Source: Seminavis robusta
Lineage: Eukaryota > Bacillariophyta > Bacillariophyceae > Naviculales > Naviculaceae
DNA length: 64,000 bases
Direction: 5' to 3'
NCBI GenBank assembly: GCA_903772945.1
Contig: CAICTM010000150.1
Coordinates: forward strand, 1-64,000
Positions 22,690 through 31,699 of this stretch are shown piece after piece. Below the pieces are notes generated by a model. That model was not told where the DNA came from and searched no databases. It saw nothing but the letters and a program-made list of their open reading frames with translations. A program made the position numbers and the translations under genes. The first letter of the stretch is position 1; every line of letters begins with the position of its first letter.

Positions 22690-25600
22690 TTAAGCCTTAC
22701 TCTTCTTTTTCTTCTTCTCCTTCTTTGATTTCTTCTCCTTTTTGGACGGTTTAGGGGCTGCTTGAGCTGTGTTCATGCCCATTACTGGAAACGGTTGGCC
22801 GTAGTTTGCAGGTGCGAAGGAGGTGGGTTGCGAAGCTGGGGTTGGCAGCTGTGGCGGGGCTGTCGTTGGTTGCAAACCGAGAAGGTCCTCAAAGGCGTCG
22901 CTGACGGCGTTGCTGCTGGCCACGGGAGGAGGTTGAGCCTGCGCTGGAGCCATGAAGTTGCTTTGTGGCATTGTTTGCATGGGAGGATTGGACTGGACCG
23001 GCATGGGGCTCTCGAACCCGAGGCCGAGAAGGTCGCCTTCGATACCACCCGACGCTGCCGGGGCCTCCTCTGCTTTTTCCTTTTTCCTCTTTTTCTTCTC
23101 TTTCTTGGTTTTCTTTTCTTTTTTGCTTGCCCTCTCACTCGGTGGATTATCAGGTACAGTCCTATGTTTACGTTCTGGCATGACTTCGTCGTGTCTCAAA
23201 GGCTCCGATAGGTCGACACGGGCAAGACTTGCAAATTCTTTGCCAGGCTTCTTAGCCTGGCGCCCAACTGTCAGCTCCTCGCCTTCTTCGTCGCTGTCAT
23301 ACACAGCCACTCCGAATCCACCCACCGCGATAGTATTCTGATGATCACTCTTGCTTTGTTTCTTCTTTTTCTTCTTCTTTTTGCTTTTCTCGTTGTGGGT
23401 TTCTTCCCCGTCAACGCCAGTGAGTTCGATCATTCCAAATTGGCCAATGTCTTGAGTCTCCGTTGTGGTGGTGTCGTTCGTGCGCAGATAGAATGGATCG
23501 TTATGGCGCATTGGCGAGCCACCTGCCGTCGCCGCAACATTCGACACGGCCCCGAATCCAGCACTATCAGCGCCACCAGAAAATCTGGAATTGTCGAACA
23601 CTTGCATCGACTCCCCTGGAATCGCCCGCGCTGGTGGTGGCCTTCCTTCGGATAGCAATGTTTCTTTTTGTTTGGTGAACGACACTTCCATTGGTGTGAA
23701 ACGCGAAACTCCATCCAGCAAGGAGGAGAACACCGAAATATCGACCGAAGCAATATCACTCACGTCAACGCCGATGGGTGATTGAGATTTCTTCTTTTGC
23801 GATCGGGCGCTTGATGGTTTCATTGGCCCTGGCTTTGTTGTGTAATTCAATACAGAGGCGGCGTTACGATAACCAGGCGAGCGTCCTGTTAGAGGAGGGT
23901 CTGGTTGTATCGGAGTGATATCGGCCTCGGTCGAGTTCATTCCCAGCAGATCACTGGTCTGGTTTACTACTGGAAGAGCTGCCATAGCACCACCACCACC
24001 ACCGGTCAGGCCAAGGGAAACGAGAAGTGCATGCGAGGTGAAAGCCCTTTCCTGTACTTCGACGTCCGTGCTGCGCAAGTACAATGGCAAGTTTTGTCGA
24101 AGGGTTTTGTATGTATCCTCTAGTTCTTCTTCCGGTGCTTGTGGATCTGCTGTGGCGGCTGCAAACACTTTTATCGCCGTTTGTAGGTAAACTTCCTGTG
24201 TGCTCGCAGCTAGTTTGTCGCAATTGGATGTGGCAGTACACGCCTGGACAATCGAATGATACGCGCTTTTCTTGTACCGTTCCAGAAGGCGACCTTCCTC
24301 AGCATCCGCGAGGCACATTCGAATAAGATCCGAGTACTCTCCCACAATCCATGCCACGGCAGGCAAAATCTCGGGCATAATGTTGGTTGTACCGCCATTG
24401 TCTCCGAACGGGTCAGACGACGGCACACCGTTTCTTTCCAGCAGTATTTCAATGGAACGGCCAACAGCGTAGCGTCGCACTGGAAGCACACGCAAGGCAA
24501 CGTCTGCTATTTGTGAACTCAAAAGCTCAGCATGTGCTTCCAAGCCTTGTATGTGACCCAACTGGAACAATACATTCAGATACCATGAGAAATCCGGCAG
24601 AAGTGCATACTTTTCGCTGGAGCACATGTCAATGATTTTGGACACGAGATCGTATCTGTAGCTGCCAGTGGCCTGTTCCACATGCTTCAAAAGTTGTGTA
24701 ACTAGTTCGATGAGGTTCCTGCGTGATGCCATGCCTGAAAGCAATCCCAATGCCCTTGTTCGGATGGTAACATCCTGGTCTGACAAACAAGCCAGAACGA
24801 TGGGCCGATATGCCGGAGTGGTGAGCACCTGAGGGTGTGACTGCATCAAGGATCCAAACCCCACCAATCCCAAGTACTTGAGATTTTGATCGGCCTCGTT
24901 GACAAACGCTTGTAACGTTTCTGCACACAGAGTGACAATTTCTGGCACGTTGGCGGGCATGCTTCCATCTGCTCTCTTGCAATACGGCAAGCATAATGTA
25001 ATGGTGTGTACAGCTTCGAAAAGCAAACTTTTGGCCTTTGTGTTTCTGACAATGTCTGCCAATGGTTCCAAAAGTTTTCGCGCGAGCCGTGGCTCTTCAG
25101 GAACCAAACTCCCCAATAGCTTGACGACTTTGATCAACATCCAGTTATTACTGGAAGTGGTGAGCAGCTTGAAGAATTGTGGTGCCAGAGGGAGGTAATT
25201 TTTTGGGTTTTTGTCGCTGAGTTCAGTGATGACATTGACTGCACAGGAGACCACTGAGGGATTTGGATCTTCAAGACATTGCTGTATTCTGGCAAAGGTG
25301 AGTCTGAGTCCTTGTGGATATTTGACAAAGACCTTGAATAGACATAAAATTGCCTTTTTTCTCAAATATGGCTGTGGATGAGACGTCAGGCCTGTCAGTT
25401 CTGGGAGGAGGTCCCTGGCCAGATCTTCCGTGACAATATTGGATATGCAATTGACGGCCAATCCAGCCTCGTAGACTCCACCGCGAAGTTCTTTTTTGAG
25501 CAAGTTGGTTGTCAGCAAAATCACGTCGGTATCTTGCGTGAAGCCTTGGCAAGCCGCGAGGTACCCAATTCGTTTGTGTGCAAAGCGCGGTGAGCTCATG

Positions 25601-25809
25601 ACTTCAATCGACGCAAAACTCGCCCAGCTCATGTTGTATCCCATCATTTGCAGAAAGGTCAGTTTTTGAAGAGCATTTGCCTTGACAAACATATCACTCG
25701 AGTTGATTTCGGCCTTGATCTCGGCAATGCATTGACTGATGTAGAGACTGGTGTCGCGTCTCGAGGCCCGAATGCCTTTGACGACATCTGTCAGAGTTTT
25801 CTCGAACAT
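22690..25809 (-). CDS. AP3D1: AP-3 complex subunit delta
   Basis: AP-3 delta is a large subunit of the AP-3 adaptor, which sorts cargo from endosome/TGN to lysosome- or vacuole-like compartments. It is a single exon of 1039 residues from the ATG at 25809, chosen for its caccATG context and because the family begins near MFEKTLTDVVKGIR. An in-frame ATG 36 codons upstream (25917) is possible but has a weaker context. The adaptin N domain covers about residues 1-600 (SSDMFVKANALQKLTFLQMMGY, HKRIGYLAACQGF, DVILLTTNLLKKEL). The C-terminal third is disordered and lysine-rich, with KKKKKKKKQ and a final KKEKKSKKEKKKKKSKA, as in the delta hinge/tail of other organisms. A separate folded ear domain is not obvious. 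The gene is convergent with PurL, 130 bases apart. Confidence 0.93.
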   Translation of the reverse strand: MFEKTLTDVVKGIRASRRDTSLYISQCIAEIKAEINSSDMFVKANALQKLTFLQMMGYNMSWASFASIEVMSSPRFAHKRIGYLAACQGFTQDTDVILLTTNLLKKELRGGVYEAGLAVNCISNIVTEDLARDLLPELTGLTSHPQPYLRKKAILCLFKVFVKYPQGLRLTFARIQQCLEDPNPSVVSCAVNVITELSDKNPKNYLPLAPQFFKLLTTSSNNWMLIKVVKLLGSLVPEEPRLARKLLEPLADIVRNTKAKSLLFEAVHTITLCLPYCKRADGSMPANVPEIVTLCAETLQAFVNEADQNLKYLGLVGFGSLMQSHPQVLTTPAYRPIVLACLSDQDVTIRTRALGLLSGMASRRNLIELVTQLLKHVEQATGSYRYDLVSKIIDMCSSEKYALLPDFSWYLNVLFQLGHIQGLEAHAELLSSQIADVALRVLPVRRYAVGRSIEILLERNGVPSSDPFGDNGGTTNIMPEILPAVAWIVGEYSDLIRMCLADAEEGRLLERYKKSAYHSIVQACTATSNCDKLAASTQEVYLQTAIKVFAAATADPQAPEEELEDTYKTLRQNLPLYLRSTDVEVQERAFTSHALLVSLGLTGGGGGAMAALPVVNQTSDLLGMNSTEADITPIQPDPPLTGRSPGYRNAASVLNYTTKPGPMKPSSARSQKKKSQSPIGVDVSDIASVDISVFSSLLDGVSRFTPMEVSFTKQKETLLSEGRPPPARAIPGESMQVFDNSRFSGGADSAGFGAVSNVAATAGGSPMRHNDPFYLRTNDTTTTETQDIGQFGMIELTGVDGEETHNEKSKKKKKKKKQSKSDHQNTIAVGGFGVAVYDSDEEGEELTVGRQAKKPGKEFASLARVDLSEPLRHDEVMPERKHRTVPDNPPSERASKKEKKTKKEKKKRKKEKAEEAPAASGGIEGDLLGLGFESPMPVQSNPPMQTMPQSNFMAPAQAQPPPVASSNAVSDAFEDLLGLQPTTAPPQLPTPASQPTSFAPANYGQPFPVMGMNTAQAAPKPSKKEKKSKKEKKKKKSKA

Positions 25810-26198
25810 GGTGACATCCACAACAGCAATCCTCTCTATACTCAATTCAATGGCTATGGTTTTATGAAGTGAATGTATTGGCGCTCTCAACAACGGCAGA
25901 GCTTCCACTGAAACCATGCAAACCCTGGCACTTCGGAAGGTGTTGGATCCAATGCGTTTAGCCCGACCCCTGATATTGGAGTTTGTGGGAGTTTAGGTAA
26001 CGCTAAGGTTAAGGTGATTGATTTTTCGAAGAATTCAACCCACAAGAATAGGTTTACCGTATCTACCCGATTTCAAACGCTGTCTTCCAGCCACAGAATG
26101 ACCTTGGCGGCTCTCTCTCCATAATCTTGTCACGCCAAAGTCAACAAGCTGTGTACCAGGTAGCGAAATCAACCAACCAACCAATCAATCAAACAAAC
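25810..26198. promoter_or_regulatory. Divergent spacer, AP-3 delta and RanBP1
   Basis: This is a head-to-head spacer of 389 bases holding both 5' UTRs and promoters. Just upstream of the RanBP1 ATG there is a simple AACC/AATC repeat (26168-26190). Confidence 0.5.
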
Positions 26199-27111
26199 AT
26201 GAGCGAACAAGCAGCAGCCGATCCTCCCAAGGAAGAAGAGAAAGCCGTAGCGGGTGGTGAAGATGCTGCCCCTCCCAAGGAGGAGGAGAGCACCGCAACA
26301 TTTGAGCCAGTGGTGAGTAGCCCAAAGACGTCGTTTTACCGCAACAATTGGCGCACTGAGTCATGTCTGCATTCAGCATTTTTTTTGTCTCACGCTGTCA
26401 CCGTGTTCTTGTCTTTTGCGTTTCATCAATACTTCGTGACTAAAACTACAGGTCAAGCTAGAGGAAGTCGAAGTAAAGACTGGAGAAGAGGATGAGGTGA
26501 GTTTGATTGGAGCAGATCCAATGAAGGATCTCTCGCAGCGTTGCAGCATTTATTTTTCCATTGGCTTCTTTTCCACTTGTACCATAGTACCATACTCATG
26601 CAGTGTTTGTCGGCTCTGTGGTTGCTACCGTCGAATCCAGGAGGTCCTCCACTCGGTTCGGTCAAAATTGTTCATTTATGGCGAGACAATGTTGAACGTT
26701 GGTACTGGAAATAAAACGTGGAACGAGCGAGGAATTGGAGAGGCGCGCATTTTGCGTCACCGGGAACACCAGCGACTTCGTCTATTGATGCGTCAAGAAA
26801 AAACGATGAAGGTGATTGCCAATCATGCTCTAGATCCTAGAATCAAATTGGAACCCAATGTTGGTTCTGATCGATCGTGGGTGTGGAGTGCCTTTGATTT
26901 TGCCGACGGTGAATTGGCCGAAACGGTCTTTGCTCTCAGGTTTGGCGACTCTGATATTGCCAATGAATTCAAGGTCAAATTCACGGAAGGTCAGAAAGAA
27001 ATGGAAAAATTGTTGGCTGGTGAGGACAAGGGTACGGCTGATGACGCAGCGCAAGCAGATGAAGCAGCACAAGCTTTGAGTGCTCTCTCCACCAAAGACG
27101 GCGAGAGCTAG
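26199..27111 (+). CDS. RANBP1: Ran-binding protein 1 homologue
   Basis: RanBP1 binds Ran-GTP and, with RanGAP, promotes GTP hydrolysis to release transport receptors on the cytosolic side of the nuclear pore. Exons are 26199-26312, 26452-26496 (only 45 bases) and 26641-27111, giving 210 codons (209 residues, typical for RanBP1). The N-terminus is acidic and low in complexity (PPKEEEKAVAGGEDAAPPKEE). The Ran-binding domain starts at VKLEEVEVKTGEEDE and runs through EVLHSVRSKLFIY, TWNERGIGEARILRHRE, RLLMRQEKTMKVIANH and SWVWSAFDFADGE to the FALRFGDSDIANEFKVKFTE helix. These are the canonical blocks (family WKERGTG, LLKHKE, and so on). The acidic C-terminal tail lacks an obvious nuclear export signal. 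The short second exon was placed because it restores VKLEEVEVKTGE exactly in frame. Confidence 0.93.
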
Positions 27112-27573
27112 GGAGTGTGGATTGACAAAATATCCTTGCAGTATTCATTTAGCAATTTGCAGTCGAATTTGTGTCCATCTTCTCTTTATCATTCTAGCTT
27201 ATGCCTGCCGACCGAAGAAGAGTCTCAAAGGTGCTCACACACACACGAAACAAAATTCTATCAGCCCCTCGGAAGCCTGGACTTGCTGTTGCCGTCTGGC
27301 TCTGTCTGTCTGGTATCGTAGTCTTTTATAGAAATACACACATCTACTAAACGAGTTTACAAGAAAGGAAAATTGGTTTGCTGTGCGTACGTTAGATAGC
27401 CATCAGAAATCGAGCTTCCGCGGGGGGGGCCGTAAACCAATGGTCCGAAACCTCTGGAGAAGAATAGCCGCGGCATTTGTTTGCCGCATGGCACATAGAA
27501 TGATAGTTTAATGTTACTCTAGCCAAAAGAGAGGAGTGAATAGAATAGTGAATTCAATGAGGCAACTCCCTAG
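27112..27573. other. Convergent spacer, RanBP1 and PEX22-like
   Basis: This spacer holds the 3' ends of both genes, a short CACACACA run at 27237 and a G9 run at 27422-27430. No gene or element was recognised. Confidence 0.6.
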
Positions 27574-28467
27574 CTAGGAAGAAACCAGCTGACTTCCAAG
27601 TTGAGACGAGCCCTTCTCAACATTTCGGTTTGCATAGTTTATCACTCGATAACCAAATCGAGATAGCTGCGACTTGACTTCATTGTCAAAATCCAGAACT
27701 ATTTCTGCACGGGAAAGCTGACGGACAACAGCAATCCTTCCAGTGGCTGTGGACGCCGCGATGAACCTGTGATTGGGCAACACAGAAGTGTCTAGCCGAT
27801 CTGCATCACTGTCGCCTCCTCGCAGCTTAGACTTGGCATTCTCCAAAGCCTCTGGTGTTACACCGGATGGCACCACCAGAATGACCAGAAGGTTGTAGTA
27901 TGTTGAAAATAGCCAGAGCACACGCCTCAGCTTGGGGCAGCCAGCTTCTTCCAACGGCACCGAAACCACAAAGGTACTTCCACGGGAAAAACTTCCAGCG
28001 TCGGCACTCCCACCCTCCAATGCCAGCATCTTGGATAGAGCCCGTGCTCTCTCTTTGCGATTCTGTGCCGTGGCGTCTTCTCCACTCGGTGGTTTGGATG
28101 CCTGCTCAGCGGAAGCAGCTTTCGTGTAGCGAAATGCTACCAGACCATCGGAGAGCAAACTGGCTCCATTCTTCTTTTGATAGCTCTCGGCAACATGCGA
28201 TGGAGACTTTGCACATTTAGCTAAGATTTTGTCAATATTGGCGGAAGAGGAGTCACTTGATCGGTTGTTGGCGGTTGCATTATTGTTGACTGCTGGCTGT
28301 TGCTGTGCTGGTCGCCGTTGCTGAATGACGGGGTTATTATTGCCTCTTTCACCCTGTGCCGGTGCCTCGTTGACTGGCCTCAGCACAAATAGATAAAGCG
28401 CTATGCTGATCGCTCCAAAGGCGAAAAAGGTTGCGATCACTGCCAAGTATCCTTCTTGGCTCACCAT
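27574..28467 (-). CDS. PEX22: PEX22-like peroxisome biogenesis protein
   Basis: PEX22 anchors the ubiquitin-conjugating enzyme PEX4 on the peroxisome membrane for export of the import receptor PEX5. This is a single exon of 297 residues from ATG 28467. One hydrophobic segment lies at about residues 8-30 (GYLAVIATFFAFGAISIALY), followed by a disordered Asn/Gln/Pro-rich linker, as in PEX22. The C-terminal part fits the PEX22 soluble domain: FSTYYNLLVILVVPSG, then SVLPNHRFIAASTATGRIAV with VRQLSRAEIVLDF and a closing QLSRFGYRVINY (plant PEX22 has LPPHKVLFCST...GR..FVRQ and QLKRFIRYQL). Similarity is confined to this pattern, so the call is moderate. A different single-pass membrane protein is the alternative. 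No PEX4 is in the window. Confidence 0.62.
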   Translation of the reverse strand: MVSQEGYLAVIATFFAFGAISIALYLFVLRPVNEAPAQGERGNNNPVIQQRRPAQQQPAVNNNATANNRSSDSSSANIDKILAKCAKSPSHVAESYQKKNGASLLSDGLVAFRYTKAASAEQASKPPSGEDATAQNRKERARALSKMLALEGGSADAGSFSRGSTFVVSVPLEEAGCPKLRRVLWLFSTYYNLLVILVVPSGVTPEALENAKSKLRGGDSDADRLDTSVLPNHRFIAASTATGRIAVVRQLSRAEIVLDFDNEVKSQLSRFGYRVINYANRNVEKGSSQLGSQLVSS

Positions 28468-29673
28468 CTTTTGTCTTTTCTGAAGTGCTGTGTGACGGCT
28501 GATTGTCTTGCTCTTTGTGGCTGTTCGATGTCGGTCGCGAACGGCTGTTCTACAAGTTAGCTCAAGCCCTAATCAACGAGAGGTGTGGTGGCATGGGTGT
28601 GCGGCACGGGCACGGCAAACGGATTTGAGCGCACTACTCTAGCTAGAGCTAGCTAGTAGTATACGTCTATACTACTGGCTAGCTAGACTTGACTCTAGCT
28701 AGAGAATGCCCTTTACTTGCTTTGTTGACTTTGCTTAGAGAACCGTACCGTTTAGTCTAGCTAGCTAGCTGCATAGCTACCAGGTACACATAGCCAGAGG
28801 TTGGGAATGCAATGGGGGACACTTTTCTGGGCAACACATCTACTGGTAGCCAGCTGGGTAGCAAGACAGGCAGAGCAGCCTTGCCCGGTGGGTTTAGCAG
28901 CAAGAAATAAACAAAACACCTTGGAGACATCCAGATTAAGGAATCCCTGGTGGCTCAGGCAAATGTATGGTTACCAATCTGTCAGTGGTGAGTACGTCCT
29001 TGCTACCACTGCAATTAAACCAATCAAAAGCAAAGATTTGTAGCCTTTGGCTGCTTCAAAATAAAAGCTGTGTCTTCTTCAATAGTAGTTTGTATGTCAA
29101 CACATACACCACGGCTCTCTCATCGTCCCATTAGAATGTCTCCCTACCTACAACAACGGGCCTTGACCACAGTGACAATGGGCTTCGTGTTGGCCTTGTA
29201 GGATTGGTAGATGAGCGACCACCTCAAAGGTCCTTCCTTCATGGTAACTGGCAGGCCGCAGCACTACGTACCGGCCGTACCGTATGGTGACTTCGTAGCA
29301 CTCTTGTGAAGGTCCAGATGAATGGTGAGGGTGGAGCTTCATCCAATAATGCCGTCATACGAGATGAACAGTCCCCGATAGCTAGAGTTAAGAATTATGT
29401 TGTCAATCAATCAACCCAACTACCAGGGGCAAAATGTAGCTTACAGTGGTGGCGCTCTCAGCCACCTATAGCTCACCCATGAAAGAGTAGCTGACCATGT
29501 CCGTTGCTTTCGAGGAGGAGCGTATGATTTGCGTGTTTGCCAATGGCATCTGCGCATGGATATGATCACAACGCCATCGTTCTGTACAGGTATGCGATGA
29601 GATGTGCAGTGAGGTATGAAAGTACGGCTGATGGCGTTGGCGTTTCGTTGGGCGTATTGTCGATTTCAGTTCA
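28468..29673. repeat. 1.2 kb spacer with palindromic words
   Basis: No gene was recognised. The part 28640-28780 is dense in GCTAGC/CTAGCTAG palindromes, including a near-perfect inverted arrangement around TAGTAGTATACGTCTATACTA at 28654-28674, and further GGTACC and CCGGCCGTACC words occur at 28780 and 29270. The left edge is the promoter side of the PEX22-like gene; the right edge is the 3' side of the Mpv17 gene. Confidence 0.6.
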
Positions 29674-31028
29674 TCAAGCCTTGGCGTTCGTCTCCTCCTT
29701 AGCATCAATCGAGTCTGAAAGTTGTGATCCCTCACCAGCAGACTCCGCGACTTCTGTGGTGACTTTGATTGCGGTACTAGTCAGTTCCGGTTTGTGCAGC
29801 AACTCCACGCTTTCCTCGTTCGGTTGGGGATTCTCTACATCATGTGTGTCCATCTTCTCCGCGCAGAACAGTTTGTCGGCTGGTACTGTTGCGGTGATGG
29901 TTGCCGCTGCCTCACTTTCCTCTTCTGTTTCAGGTTGTGCCTTTTGTGCTTGTGTCGCCAGAATGGCATTCCAAATCAAGTCCACCGAGTTCACCCAGAG
30001 GATTCTGTGCCTGGCCGGGATAACCCCGTAGGTGATACAGTGTACCAGGGGCCAGAACTTCCAGGCAGTAATGACAACGCCACCAATTTTGTCTTTGACT
30101 GTTTGTGTGGATGTTTCCCAGCTATCTCCGGAGAGGAGCCCCACAGCCGAAATGTAAATGCTACACTTGACGGTAAGGTAGATGGTTTGATCCATGAATA
30201 TCTTTTGTATGCGATTGGCCAGACCTCCCTCCACAGGCAAGATGTGATCTGAGAATTGATAGTACTCGTGTACCAAGGGCCCAAAGCACAGTCCTGCGTA
30301 AGACGAGAGAGAAGACTACACGTAAGACACGGCACAGGATAATGGGCTGAAGATACCAGTCTTGGTGGCTGCTGTACTTTGGTGCCAACTAACTCACCGA
30401 TGAAACCATTCTTGAGGGTCCTGGAGACGCTAAAGTCCAGTACGTCTTTCTTCTGAAAGACAGTTTGACTGAGCCAGTCTCCCAGAAGATAGATGACAAC
30501 ATTAATCAGTGTCTTTGTGAATATGGGCTTTTCCATCAATGAGCTTTCGTAGTTGGACCAGTTATCCAAGGGTATCCTCATGGCAATCTCACTCTGTGTC
30601 CAACCACGCGTCATGCCCGCATCAATCGTGAGAATGGTATAGGCGGCCCAGCCGAAACATACCGCCAGGAATATACCGTTGAGAATCGATTTCGTCAAAT
30701 CTTGCACATCCATCTCGCTGTCTGCCAATACCAGAGCCGAAGACGCCGACTCAACCAAACTCGCTTCCTCTTCCACCAAACCATTTGGCCGGTCGTCAAT
30801 GTCGGCGGCGGTGGTAGCTTGAACAGCGCGCACAGAGAAGTTATCTCTCGACTTGTTGCTGCAGTAGGTGATGGGAAGATGATGCGAGGAGGCTCTTGGG
30901 ATCGAAGAAAAGTGTCTTGCCGTCTGGTGGTGGCCGCACCATGCACACGCAGGAGCAACCAACAATGCCATGGCCACCATGGCTGATACAACAACACGGG
31001 CAGGCATCATTCTTCCGCAAAACGCCAT
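29674..31028 (-). CDS. Mpv17/PMP22 family membrane protein
   Basis: Family members are four-helix membrane proteins of mitochondria, peroxisomes or plastids whose transport role is not settled. Exons on the minus strand are 31028-30398 and 30293-29674 (intron 104 bases), giving 417 codons (416 residues). The ATG at 31028 is the first in frame. It precedes a hydrophobic segment VVVSAMVAMALLVAPACA followed by Trp, which resembles a signal peptide and hints at a plastid or ER route. Family blocks are the first helix with WSNYESSLMEKPIFTKTLIN and YLLGDWLSQTVFQ, then GLCFGPLVHEYYQF created exactly by the splice, FMDQTIYLTVKCSIY, and the signature WKFWPLVHCITYGVIPARHR with ILWVNSVDLIWNAIL. Beyond it is an unusual acidic tail of about 100 residues. 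The N-terminal 120 residues are also an addition to the usual ~200-residue core. Confidence 0.85.
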
Positions 31029-31699
31029 CTTTGAATGGTTTCTTGAACCTAACTTTGTAGCTGACGCCACTTACACACCCACCTCTGGAGGTTCTGCCGG
31101 CAATAGATTTCACAGAGTTGAGTCAAGTCAAGTCTTCCAGGGCTGCAATTGGATGGGTCGGGAGAGAATGGTTTGTTGAAGCTTGGCAGCTGGTGGATGA
31201 TGAAATGGATGAGCTGGAGCTGACGACGATCGATCGAGAGTCGCGGGTTGGGTCACGAGTGTCAGGCGACTCCCACCATTATTGATACCAAAATAAAAAA
31301 ATTCAAAGGTTGTTTCCACACAATTTTGGCGCAATTCCTCTCTGGGTGCCAATGACGCTCTTCACCGCGGTGCCGTTGATTCGATTCCATTGTCTTGAAG
31401 ATTGGTGTCAGTGATGCATGCTCCTCCAGACTTCAGGTTGCAGGAGCAGAAGTCTACAACTACTAGCTAGTATAGCCAAGGGTGCCCAACTATCGCCGGT
31501 AATGGCAAAACAACTTTTTTTGGTGCAAAGACCGTGACCTGCTTGACGAAGTTTGGCACACGGATGATTGAGATAAAAGTAAAACGAACTACATGTACTA
31601 GCTAGTGGTGGGTTCTCGTGTTGAATTCATTACTTAGAAGTTCAATCACTACTTGTCTACTTTTACTTCCCGACGGAGCCTAAAGACTGGTAATTTTGA
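31029..31699. other. Spacer between Mpv17 and CPSF1 genes
   Basis: This spacer holds the Mpv17 promoter side and the CPSF1 3' end. ACTAGCTAGTATAG at 31464 and ACTAGCTAGTGG at 31598 belong to the palindromic word family. No gene was recognised. Confidence 0.6.

Noticed and set aside
25810-25917. Upstream in-frame ATG of AP-3 delta
   Set aside because: Poor start context, and the family start fits the ATG at 25809; kept only as an alternative.
28801-29043. 80-codon open frame in the spacer
   Set aside because: No domain, no good start context and no partner exon; likely chance.
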